Shown one piece after another: positions 50,706-58,483 of a DNA stretch of 64,000 bases (position 1 is its first letter; every line of letters starts with the position of its first letter). Below the pieces are notes generated by a model. The model did not search any database and was not told where the DNA came from. It worked only from the letters and a program-made list of their open reading frames with translations. This DNA comes from Dyella nitratireducens (GTDB lineage Bacteria > Pseudomonadota > Gammaproteobacteria > Xanthomonadales > Rhodanobacteraceae): positions 1,116,867 through 1,180,866 of the forward strand of contig NZ_BMJA01000002.1 in NCBI RefSeq assembly GCF_014642835.1. Direction: 5' to 3'. The translations under genes and the position numbers were made by a program.

Positions 50706-52249
50706 AGCAACGCCTGGCGGTATTGCGAAGCGTCACCCTGGTATCCGTTTCCACGTATGTCGAGTACGCATTGGGTCTGGTCGTCAGCATCTGGATCGCG
50801 CGCACGCTGGGCCCGGCGGATTTCGGCCGCTACGCTTTTACCGTGTGGCTGTGCAGTTGGCTGATGACTTGCAGCAATCATGCGCTGACGACGTCATCGA
50901 CGAAGTTCATCGCCGAAGCGGATGGGGCAGGCCGGCCCGATCTGGCGTCGCATATCGCCTATCGGTTGAGCCGCTACCAGAACGTGAGTTCGGCTGTCGT
51001 CGTGCTGCTGTTTGTTCTTGCGACGCTGATCATCCGCCCGGTCGAATGGCGGCAATCGCTATGGCCGATCAGCGGACTGGTGATCGTCGCCGTGGTTTCC
51101 AAAGCGAACTACGCCATGCTCGTAGCGATAGAGAAAGGGCAGGAGCGCTTCGAGCCGGTATCGTTGGCAACGGTGCTTTCCGGTGTCATCAACGTCGGGC
51201 TGATCAGCGCGGCGACCATGGTGCACGCCGGCCTGGTGGCCTTCTTTGCGCTGTTCGCGGTGGCGTGCCTGATGTTGAACCTGATCAACCGGCTCGCCTT
51301 TCACCGGTATTGCCGTCCGTTTTCCGCCGGGCCGATTCCGGATGACGTCGGCAAACGGCTTTCGCGGCACCTCCGCCTGACCGCTGCACTGGTATTGCTG
51401 ATTTCGCTGCGGTCGAGCACGATCGAAGTATTCCTGCTCAACACCTACGCGACGTCGACGGCGGTCGGCTTCTTCGCGATCGCCTCAACCCTGACGCGTG
51501 GCGCCGTCGAATTGTTGTCGGTAGGCTTGACCACCACGTTGCTGCCTTACATGGCCAAGTCGTTCGGCAAGAACGGCAGCGCGCAGGCTGCGCGCCTGCT
51601 TACGGAAGCGGCGCGGTTTTACTGGGCAGCTGGCCTGGTGATCGCGGGTGTCGGCCTGGTCACCACGCCCGAAATCGTCACCTTGATGTATGGCAACCGT
51701 TACGTCGGTGCGATTCCGACGATTGAGGCCATGCTCGTGCTCGCCGGACTGCTCTTGGTCAGCAACAGCATCGGCGCCTTCCAGATTGTGGTCGATCGCC
51801 AGGACGACCGTGTGCGCATCTCGGTGCTCGCCTTGACCGTCAACGCCGTGTTCGGCGTCGCCTTGGTGCCGTTCTTCGGGCTGGTCGGAGCCATGATCAC
51901 GTATGCAGGTACCCGCTTCGCGGAGCTGAGCCTGGCCATTTTCTATTTGCGCAAAACCACCCGCGGCAGCTTGCCGCTGATGCCGATGGCGCGGCTGTTT
52001 GCCGCCGCGTTGGTGGCGACGGCCATGGCGTGGCTGAGTGTGGCGGTCATTCCCAGCCGCTTTGGCTTCATCGTCGGCGGCCTGGTATTCGTGGGAATTT
52101 TCGTGCCGGCAAGTTTTGTGGTGGGTTATTGGAACGAAGAAGACTATCAAGTGATGACGATGATCACCGACCGCCTTGGTCCGCCCGGCCGCACGCTGAT
52201 GCGCGGTTTGACCAGCCTGCACGGACCGGCGGCCAAGGCATCTTCCTAG
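50702..52249 (+). CDS. polysaccharide flippase (Wzx/MurJ-like superfamily)
   Basis: This 515-aa integral membrane protein has about 14 helices. The start SVTLVSVSTYVEYALGLVVSIWIARTLGPADFGRYAF (seen here only by its landmarks YALGLVVS and LGPADFGRYAF) is the polysaccharide-synthesis flippase signature. It would move lipid-linked repeat units across the inner membrane, implying a Wzx/Wzy-type pathway. Its start overlaps the preceding stop (ATGA). No Wzy polymerase gene is visible in the window. Confidence 0.9.
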   Translation: MKQRLAVLRSVTLVSVSTYVEYALGLVVSIWIARTLGPADFGRYAFTVWLCSWLMTCSNHALTTSSTKFIAEADGAGRPDLASHIAYRLSRYQNVSSAVVVLLFVLATLIIRPVEWRQSLWPISGLVIVAVVSKANYAMLVAIEKGQERFEPVSLATVLSGVINVGLISAATMVHAGLVAFFALFAVACLMLNLINRLAFHRYCRPFSAGPIPDDVGKRLSRHLRLTAALVLLISLRSSTIEVFLLNTYATSTAVGFFAIASTLTRGAVELLSVGLTTTLLPYMAKSFGKNGSAQAARLLTEAARFYWAAGLVIAGVGLVTTPEIVTLMYGNRYVGAIPTIEAMLVLAGLLLVSNSIGAFQIVVDRQDDRVRISVLALTVNAVFGVALVPFFGLVGAMITYAGTRFAELSLAIFYLRKTTRGSLPLMPMARLFAAALVATAMAWLSVAVIPSRFGFIVGGLVFVGIFVPASFVVGYWNEEDYQVMTMITDRLGPPGRTLMRGLTSLHGPAAKASS

Positions 52250-52275
52250 TCGATTCCAGACACGGGAGTCCTGTC

Positions 52276-53241
52276 ATGCATTGGAAGGCCAAAGCGACAC
52301 TGCAGAACGCGGTTTCCCGACTGCCGCCGGAGTCGTCCTACGCCACTTACTATTGGCTCCAACGCCATTTTGGCGGACTGCGCCATATCAATCCGGTGGC
52401 GCGGCTGAGGGCAGGGATCGAAACCTGGCGCCAGATCGAAAAACTGGGCCGTGACCCGTTCAATAAAATATTTCTCGAGGTAGGGACGGGGCGTGTTCCC
52501 ATGACGCCGCTGGCCTATTGGCTGATGGGTGCCAAGCGTGTCATCACCATGGATCTGAACCCTTATCTGAAGGATGAGCTGACCAGAGAGTGCCTGCAGT
52601 ACATCGATGATCATGCTGACGACGTGCGGGCCTTGTTCGGTCCGCTGCTGGTTCGAAAACGATTCGAAACATTGCTCGATTTGCGGCGCCAGGACGATCT
52701 GGATCTGCAAAACCTGCTCGATCTTTGCCATATCGTCTATATGGCGCCCGGCGATGCCGCGCAGACCGGTCTTGACGCCGCCGCGATCGATTTTCATACA
52801 TCCTTCAACGTCTTCGAGCACATTCCTCGCGACGTGTTGCTTGCCATTCTTGCCGAGGGCAATCGCATCATCAGCAGCACGGGCTTGTTCGTTCATCGCG
52901 TGGACTACTCCGATCACTTTTCACACTCGGACGCGCGGATATCGCCCATCAATTTTCTGCAGTATTCCGATGCACAGTGGGATCGCTATGCGGGAAACCG
53001 CTACATGTATATGAATCGGTTGCGCCATGATGATTTTCTGGCGTTGTTCGAATCGGCCCGTCATACCGTTCTTGCGGCTGAGCCGACGATTGACGTTTCA
53101 TCGCTGCAACTGCTGCGTGATCGCCGATTGACCGTGGACGCACGGTTTGGCGACAAGACGGATGAAGTGTTGGCGACGACGGAAGCGTGGATTGTTTGTG
53201 CCAGGTCGGAGCGGGTTTTGGCCCCGGTGGCACTGGCTTAA
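52276..53241 (+). CDS. class I SAM-dependent methyltransferase
   Basis: This is a 321-aa soluble protein. The SAM-binding motif I is FLEVGTGRVPMTPLAYWLMG (about 72-91), with motif II Asp in ITMDLNP and later FHTSFNVFEHIPRDVLLAIL. It is the last gene of the forward EPS operon, 26 bases after the flippase, with GGGAG seven bases before ATG 52276. It may methylate a sugar or lipid-linked intermediate; the acceptor is unknown. Two hairpin groups follow. Confidence 0.85.
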   Translation: MHWKAKATLQNAVSRLPPESSYATYYWLQRHFGGLRHINPVARLRAGIETWRQIEKLGRDPFNKIFLEVGTGRVPMTPLAYWLMGAKRVITMDLNPYLKDELTRECLQYIDDHADDVRALFGPLLVRKRFETLLDLRRQDDLDLQNLLDLCHIVYMAPGDAAQTGLDAAAIDFHTSFNVFEHIPRDVLLAILAEGNRIISSTGLFVHRVDYSDHFSHSDARISPINFLQYSDAQWDRYAGNRYMYMNRLRHDDFLALFESARHTVLAAEPTIDVSSLQLLRDRRLTVDARFGDKTDEVLATTEAWIVCARSERVLAPVALA

Positions 53242-53299
53242 GCCGAGAAGAAGGTGTTTCAGCCGCCGGGAACTCCCGCTCGTCATTGTGAAACAAGAA

Positions 53300-53318
53300 A
53301 CCCCGGCATTGCCGGGGT
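53300..53318 (+). terminator. hairpin after the forward EPS operon
   Basis: ACCCCGGC and GCCGGGGT form a perfect 8-bp stem with loop ATT, 58 bases after the methyltransferase stop. No T tract follows directly; a run of eight T lies at 53386-53393 after a weak CTTCC/GGAAG stem. Confidence 0.5.
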
Positions 53319-53461
53319 GGCTGGACCAGTTTGACATTTACAGGAGTATTTCTTCGAACAGCTTCCCAAGTAAGGAAGACCTCGGTTTTTTTTGCTCTTG
53401 AATGAGTTGAGAAGAAAGCAAGACTGGCCGAGCAGCGGCTCTTGATTTTCGATTGCGAAAA

Positions 53462-53512
53462 GGCCCCTTTGAGGGGCCCGCAATCGCTTAAAGCCACCGG
53501 CTTTGCCGGTGG
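53462..53512. terminator. two hairpins between EPS operon and Rhs island
   Basis: GGCCCC/GGGGCC (53462-53478, loop TTTGA) and CCACCGGC/GCCGGTGG (53494-53512, loop TTT) are perfect stems. They separate two convergent transcription units, so they may serve both directions. Confidence 0.45.
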
Positions 53513-53690
53513 ATACTTACTCCGGCGAACGCCGGACGGAGCGCAAAGCGCGGAGAACGTCCGAAGGACGGCCCCGTAGGGGTGAGCGAAGCGAATCATC
53601 CAGTACAAATATACCGTGCGAAGCACTCAACATAAAAAGGTTAAGAGTGCTTCGCACTATGTATTTAAACTGGATTTCGGCCTTACATGA
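53513..53690. repeat. family B-related composite repeat
   Basis: CTCCGGCGAACGCCGGACGG opens the element, and GTGCGAAGCACTCAACATAA with its partner GAGTGCTTCGCAC closes it, followed by an eroded TGGATTTCGGCCTTA. The inner block matches 25603-25655 closely. The whole 53242-53713 gap has no gene beyond hairpins and this repeat. Confidence 0.6.
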
Positions 53691-53713
53691 AAATCAACAT
53701 ACATGGGTTTGGA

Positions 53714-54346
53714 TCAATTCAACTTGAGCCCAATCTTACTCACGAGAACCAAGTTATAGGCGCTCAATAGCTTCCCGGCATCATTCCAATTCTGAATTTT
53801 TACCGATGTGACAACACCCGCTGGACTTACGTCATATTGATAAGCCTCAATGAGCTTGTTCACGTCAACATGGGGTGAGCAACCTGTGTTGGTGGCCATT
53901 GAACACATTGCAGAGCCGCGCCATCCGCCATTCGCAAGTCGCTGAACGGATATTCTTGGCCCTTCTGTATATTCTGCAGAATGGCTCGCGCCCGTTGGGA
54001 TAACAAATACCAAGTCACCGCCGATAGATCGGCATTTGAATGTGCGGGACGAACAATTTTCAATTGGTCCATCGACCTGCGGCACATCATTGGCGGGGTT
54101 TTTTATGGCGTGGAGTGCGGTGCCTATGATGGCGTTATTTTTTTCTATGCCAAGAAAGTAACCTTGTTCCTTATCTACATACCGTATCGGGCAGGTGAGA
54201 TCACTAATCGAATAGATGTTATTATCGAAGCACGAAGCGCTAGCAACAGCCAGGATCATTGCCATAACAGTCATTGGCTTGGCCCCAAAAAGGGAACTTG
54301 TTGCATCGTTATAAGCGTCTTGATGAGCATCTTGATCGGCGCTCAT
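53714..54346 (-). CDS. hypothetical membrane-anchored or lipoprotein-like protein
   Basis: This 210-aa protein comes from ATG 54346, which overlaps the preceding stop (ATGA). The frame also offers ATG 54274, which has GGGG eight bases upstream and would begin a short signal ending in SASC, a possible lipobox. The remainder has Cys pairs and aromatic residues (LTCPIRYVDKEQGYFLG; CSSRTFKCRSIGGDLVFVIP) but no family I know. It lies last in a four-gene minus-strand island that starts with an Rhs toxin. The base composition is visibly less GC-rich than in the EPS genes. Function unknown; it may be an envelope accessory or second immunity protein. Confidence 0.6.
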   Translation of the reverse strand: MSADQDAHQDAYNDATSSLFGAKPMTVMAMILAVASASCFDNNIYSISDLTCPIRYVDKEQGYFLGIEKNNAIIGTALHAIKNPANDVPQVDGPIENCSSRTFKCRSIGGDLVFVIPTGASHSAEYTEGPRISVQRLANGGWRGSAMCSMATNTGCSPHVDVNKLIEAYQYDVSPAGVVTSVKIQNWNDAGKLLSAYNLVLVSKIGLKLN

Positions 54347-54726
54347 CTGTAACAACCCGCGCCATCCGAGAGCGCTCCGCTCCTCACGACTTCGATGAAT
54401 CCCTTCGTGTAAAAAATCAACCTCCTGCGTCCTCTCAACATCTCCAACGACCGTGCGCCCAGACTGTAAGCCAAGCTGTTCAACATGGGTCGTATTGCGT
54501 TTGTATACATAGCTCCAGACTCAGAGGGCTCGACGCTTATTATGCGCCCTGCCAAGTTCTGGGCAACCGAAGTACCCGAAATAGAAAATGAATAGACCGT
54601 GCCCCGACTCTTAAACGATATATCCGCAGTCTTTCCGAAACTGGCCACCGCGTTGACCGCCTTTGTCAGAGCCTTTTCTAATCCTGCATACGTTTTATGA
54701 TCCTCTGCGCACGTCAGCCTGACCAT
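54343..54726 (-). CDS. hypothetical protein of the Rhs island
   Basis: This 127-aa protein has no recognised family, signal peptide or transmembrane segment. The N-terminal half is alpha/beta-like (TYAGLEKALTKAVNAVASFG; TVYSFSISGTSVAQNL) and the C-terminal half is basic. It overlaps the next gene by four bases and follows the immunity-like gene after a 171-base gap with no feature I can name. The start codon is uncertain. It could be part of the toxin's immunity or a displaced cargo gene. Confidence 0.5.
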   Translation of the reverse strand: MVRLTCAEDHKTYAGLEKALTKAVNAVASFGKTADISFKSRGTVYSFSISGTSVAQNLAGRIISVEPSESGAMYTNAIRPMLNSLAYSLGARSLEMLRGRRRLIFYTKGFIEVVRSGALSDGAGCYR

Positions 54727-54897
54727 CGCTTATCCCTGGCAGTATTGCTAAAGAGCTTTCAGCGCCTCGGTTACTTTCCAACCATGGGCGATATTCCACC
54801 AGCAATTATCCGGCATGTCCGCCAAGCGTTGCATTTTCGAGTGCAAGTCAAGCCCGCTGAACTGAAGAAAAATACACCGTATCGCTATCGTCTCTTT

Positions 54898-55218
54898 CTA
54901 AGAGTCTGTTCCATTCGTATTCGAGAGAATCAAAACTAGCTTTCTTGCACGGTCCACATCAAGCTCACCATTGATTTCGGGGGAAGATAGTTCGAACAAT
55001 ACGTCTGGTAGGAGCGCATCAGATTCAAGTTCGACATCCTCATTGACGTCGAAAAAATCAGCCCACTCAGCAACGTTTTGGCTGCTTACAGCTTCTGCGA
55101 TAAATGCTTGAAGAACTTCTATCACCGCCGAACGATTAAGCACGAAATCCTTTCCGGACACCGTGGCTGCAGAAACGAGCGAGCGCAGTGTTTCAATCGA
55201 AAATTTCGAAGCAGTCAT
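54898..55218 (-). CDS. probable immunity protein of the Rhs toxin
   Basis: This 106-aa, strongly acidic, soluble protein is predicted to be mostly helical (SIETLRSLVSAATVSGKDF; EVLQAFIAEAVSSQ; NEDVELESDALLPDVLFELS). Its start overlaps the toxin's stop codon (ATGA), the standard layout for Rhs/CDI immunity genes. Small size, acidity against a Lys-rich toxin domain, and coupling all point to a cognate inhibitor. I do not recognise a named immunity family. Confidence 0.7.
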   Translation of the reverse strand: MTASKFSIETLRSLVSAATVSGKDFVLNRSAVIEVLQAFIAEAVSSQNVAEWADFFDVNEDVELESDALLPDVLFELSSPEINGELDVDRARKLVLILSNTNGTDS

Positions 55219-56087
55219 TGGCTGAGCTTATCCTTTACATGAACGACCTCACCCTTTGGATCATACGTGGTTTTGGTCGCCGACGTAGTCTTACCGGAGC
55301 TATCTACGCTCTTTTCGTAAACTGCTTTCGATCCAGGAACCTTTCCTGGAACTTCATTTTTCATGATTATTGTTCCATCTTTGCCATTGGATACCTGAAC
55401 ATTTCTATTGTTCGCTGAAAACTTCTTTTCGAATCTGGCCAGATTCTTCGCCTGTCCGTCAGTTAGCTTTGGCGCTGAGGAAGAAGAGTCCTGCAAAGCC
55501 TTGTTGATAGTGATGGCAGTCCTCACCACAGCGACCACCTCGCCTGCACCCGACGCTATCAGCATCGCCGTAACGCCAGGCACCCCAACGTCACGACCAA
55601 TCTTGTCGGCTTCTGCCGGATTAGCAGCGGCCCACTTTCCATAGGACTGCACCATCTGATCGCAAGTGACGCCATCAGCACAGCGTCCGTCCGGATCGGT
55701 GTGATTGATCGGGTTGTTGTTGACGTAGTCGTACCGATTGAAGCTGAACGCATTTCCCGGCACCGTCGCGATCGGATCTACACTCAGGAAATGGCCGGTA
55801 ACGGGGTCGTAATAGCGATGCTGCATATAGACCAGATTCGTTTCCGGGTCATTGACGTGCCCCGTGTATCCTGGCCCTTTCGGTGGCGTACCCAACGCCG
55901 TCGTTCCGTATGGGGTGTAGTCATACGTGGCGGTAATGTTGCCATTGGCATCCGCTTCCGCCAACGGAGTGCCTTGGGGGTCGGTATATACGTAAGTGAC
56001 TGCGCCACTTTGCTGCGCGTGGAGCACACCGCTCGCTAAAAATGCCAGCATGCACCAAATGCAAAACGCTGCTCGACTGATAACCAT
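55215..56087 (-). CDS. short Rhs-core protein with own signal peptide and C-terminal toxin domain
   Basis: This is a 290-aa protein. A signal peptide (1-25, ending LHAQQ) is followed directly by only the last Rhs repeats and the Rhs-associated core (about 30-134), recognisable from YVYTDPQGTPLAEAD, GYTGHVNDPETNLVYM, HRYYDPVTGHFLSVDP and NNNPINHTDPDG. Residues about 135-290 are the variable toxin region, ending in a Lys/Thr/Asp-rich segment (KTTYDPKGEVVHVKDK) of a class I cannot name. Full Rhs proteins exceed 1000 aa, so this is either a Sec-exported mini-Rhs or a remnant given a signal peptide. AGGGGA supports ATG 56087. The coupled downstream gene is the likely immunity protein. Confidence 0.82.
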   Translation of the reverse strand: MVISRAAFCIWCMLAFLASGVLHAQQSGAVTYVYTDPQGTPLAEADANGNITATYDYTPYGTTALGTPPKGPGYTGHVNDPETNLVYMQHRYYDPVTGHFLSVDPIATVPGNAFSFNRYDYVNNNPINHTDPDGRCADGVTCDQMVQSYGKWAAANPAEADKIGRDVGVPGVTAMLIASGAGEVVAVVRTAITINKALQDSSSSAPKLTDGQAKNLARFEKKFSANNRNVQVSNGKDGTIIMKNEVPGKVPGSKAVYEKSVDSSGKTTSATKTTYDPKGEVVHVKDKLSQ

Positions 56088-56527
56088 CCGTTGTTCCCCT
56101 GTCCGTTACCCGCTCCGACGTGGCAGGCGCGTCGTCATGATGAGAACAATAATGAGAGGGCGCGTCAAGCTGCTACAAGCCAGTCCCACATTCAGATTGA
56201 GCTTATTCTAGTGAGTGGTGGAACGTGAGGGTATTTGGGCTCGGTCGGAGACTCCAAAAGACACGCAACTCTTTGCGATATAAATGAAGGTTGACATGAT
56301 TACGGTCCCTGTGCGCCGTATTATTCGCCTGCTCCTTCTAGAGCAGTTTGGCTCAAATGCTTGCGCGCCCCTTGTTGCATCGACCACTCGCGACGTCATT
56401 CCACTAAAGGTCGAAATCTATCGCAAGTATGAAGCATGGATTGACCAGCTTCGCTGTTGTAAAGCTCCTCGGCCTTCGCCGGAATGACGACAAGGCAAGA
56501 TTGAAGGCTGGGGTGAGAATACGCCTG
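56088..56527. other. gap holding a broken family B repeat
   Basis: No gene is evident. At 56412-56489 the family B pattern is eroded and interrupted: AAATCTATCGCAAGTATGAAGCATGGATT matches 36389-36417 in outline, then about 25 unrelated bases intervene before CGGCCTTCGCCGGAATGACG. The stretch marks the border between the reverse EPS operon and the Rhs island. Confidence 0.5.
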
Positions 56528-57289
56528 TCATATGCGAACGTTCCTCCGCTTGATCACCGCATGCTGCACATACCGCGCCATGCAGAACGCCGACTGCATC
56601 ATCCCCAATTTCGCAACGCTGCGATAAATCTCCCATTGCCATGATGCGGCACGCAGTTTATTGGCCGATAGCGATCGTTCGCGTACCAGGTACCAGGCCA
56701 ACGGTTCGGGCGATTCCACCCGCATGGCTTGGCCGGCGCGCCGGACCTGTTCCAGCCAGAACACATAGTCCTCATGGCCAATGCGCTGAAACGGTACGTC
56801 ACCAAGCCGCCGTGCATACATGCCGGTCAGGTTGCCGATGAAGTTGCTGGCGAGCATGTCTTGCCAGTTCACCTGTGGCGGTGGCGTCACCTGGTTCAAC
56901 ACGCGGCTGTCTTCGGCGACGCGCCAATACGAGGCGTAGCTGATCAACGCGCCGCTCTTGCGCATGCTGGCCAGTTGGCGCTCGAGTTTGGCTGGATGCC
57001 ACCAGTCGTCAGCGTCGAGAAACGAAACGTAGTCGCCACGCGCAGCGGCGATGCCGGCGTTGCGGGCAGCGGCGACGCCACCGTTGGAGGGTTGCCGCAG
57101 CACGTGCACGCGCGCGTCGGCTGCTGCATACGTGTCGAGCATGTATGGCGACCGGTCGCTTGAACCATCGTCGACGGCGATCAATTCCAGATGGGCGTGA
57201 CGTTGTGCGAGTACCGAATCGATCGCCCGCTGCAGCCATGCGTCGGCGTTGTAGACCGGCATGATGACGCTGACCAGATCGCTGCTCAT
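56528..57289 (-). CDS. family 2 glycosyltransferase
   Basis: This is a 253-aa cytoplasmic or membrane-peripheral enzyme with the GT-A fold: VSVIMPVYNADAWLQRAIDSV, the nucleotide-binding Asp-Asp in AVDDGSSDRS, and the metal-binding FLDADDWW. The acceptor-side Asp is in GHEDYVFWL. The C-terminal 60 residues are helical and basic. GAGGT lies before ATG 57289, nine bases after the upstream gene's stop; it is the last gene of the reverse EPS operon. Donor and acceptor sugars are unknown. Confidence 0.9.
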   Translation of the reverse strand: MSSDLVSVIMPVYNADAWLQRAIDSVLAQRHAHLELIAVDDGSSDRSPYMLDTYAAADARVHVLRQPSNGGVAAARNAGIAAARGDYVSFLDADDWWHPAKLERQLASMRKSGALISYASYWRVAEDSRVLNQVTPPPQVNWQDMLASNFIGNLTGMYARRLGDVPFQRIGHEDYVFWLEQVRRAGQAMRVESPEPLAWYLVRERSLSANKLRAASWQWEIYRSVAKLGMMQSAFCMARYVQHAVIKRRNVRI

Positions 57290-57298
57290 GCCGTTACC

Positions 57299-58483
57299 TC
57301 ACGCAGTCTGTGCGTGGGCGGCGACCAGCGCGCCGGGTGGCGGCAGCTCGTAGTCGCGGTAGTCGTGCGGATTGCCGGTCATGCCTGCTTCCGCGGCCTT
57401 GATGATGTTGTAGACCTCGCGCGCGGTGACGTAATGCAACACGTAACGTTTGCCGTCGTTGTAAGTGTCTTCCAGATAGCGGTGCATGCGCTCGGTGGCG
57501 GCGCCGAGCAGCGTATCCATGTCGCGCTCTTGCGTGCCGTGCGTATGTATCTTGACGAACACCCACTCGGGGCGTCCTTCGACATGCACGCCGGTGTTGA
57601 CCCATGCATCGACCCGTTCCGGCGTCGGTGGGCAGGCGTGGCGAACGTCGGCATTCTCGATGCGCGGCATGATGCCGAAGCGCCGGCTGCGCCAGTTCAA
57701 TCCCAGCGGTCCTTGCACGATCAGAAGGTCGCCGCTTGGCTTGCCCCCGACGCGGACATGCTCACCCGTGTCGTGCGACTTGGGCCGCGCGGGATCGTCC
57801 GTCGCGTAGTAAATCGCGTTGATCATGCGCGTTTGTGTTTCGCTCGGCGCGGAGGGCAGGGTGAAGTCGGCGTAGCAGCCCAGCTCGCGCAGCAGGATCA
57901 GCTCGTTGTTGATGCCGCACCAGCGTCCGTCTGCGCGCGAGTTGTCCAGGCACCAGTTGCCGTGGATAAAGCCGAAGCGCAATCGGCCGGTTTTGGGGTC
58001 GCGCGGCAGTGCGTTGTGCCGCTCGTGCAACACCTTGTTGAAACGATCGATGGTGGCGCGGAAATTATCGGGCGTGTCATTGTCGTGATGCAGGTGAACC
58101 TCGATTTCGCCATAACCGTCCGCGCACAACGACGCCAGCTTTTGCAGATGTTCCTCGAGGTATTCTTCTTCGGGATAGAAGAAAGTGTGCTGCGGCGGCC
58201 GTCCATCGGCGTCGCGATGGGTGCTGGCCAGTTTGCGGTAGTCGCGGCACCAGCGATCCACGCGTGCGCGTTGGGTGGCCAGGTCGGCCTTGCCCCAGGC
58301 CGGTTCAAAGTGATCAACAAAGCAGAACATCACATGGACCGGCTTGCCGGTCACGCGCGGCCGTCGGCGCCGGATATAGCTTCCCAGCCAGATTTGCATA
58401 TGGCGCGCGCGTATCGCCAAGGTGATGGCAACTGCCAGCATCAGCAGCAGGGCAAGTGCGGTCAGTAGCGTGATCGTCCACAT
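57299..58483 (-). CDS. membrane-anchored polysaccharide-deacetylase-like protein
   Basis: This 394-aa protein has one N-terminal transmembrane helix (about 3-25) followed by a basic stretch (SYIRRRRPRV) and a large domain of unclear family. CFVDHFEPAWG, TFFYPEEEYLEEHL, EIEVHLHHDNDTPDNF and RFGFIHGNW, with their His/Asp clusters, resemble the metal site of the polysaccharide deacetylase superfamily without the canonical TFDDGP motif. Such proteins occur in some EPS loci and may deacetylate the polymer. The start overlaps the upstream stop by one base (TGATG), with AAGGAG eight bases ahead. The operon also has a canonical deacetylase two genes upstream. Confidence 0.6.
   Translation of the reverse strand: MWTITLLTALALLLMLAVAITLAIRARHMQIWLGSYIRRRRPRVTGKPVHVMFCFVDHFEPAWGKADLATQRARVDRWCRDYRKLASTHRDADGRPPQHTFFYPEEEYLEEHLQKLASLCADGYGEIEVHLHHDNDTPDNFRATIDRFNKVLHERHNALPRDPKTGRLRFGFIHGNWCLDNSRADGRWCGINNELILLRELGCYADFTLPSAPSETQTRMINAIYYATDDPARPKSHDTGEHVRVGGKPSGDLLIVQGPLGLNWRSRRFGIMPRIENADVRHACPPTPERVDAWVNTGVHVEGRPEWVFVKIHTHGTQERDMDTLLGAATERMHRYLEDTYNDGKRYVLHYVTAREVYNIIKAAEAGMTGNPHDYRDYELPPPGALVAAHAQTA

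Noticed and set aside
8727-56489. Possible CRISPR arrays among the repeated elements
   Set aside because: The repeats are inverted, dispersed and variable in spacing; there is no regular spacer series and no cas gene.
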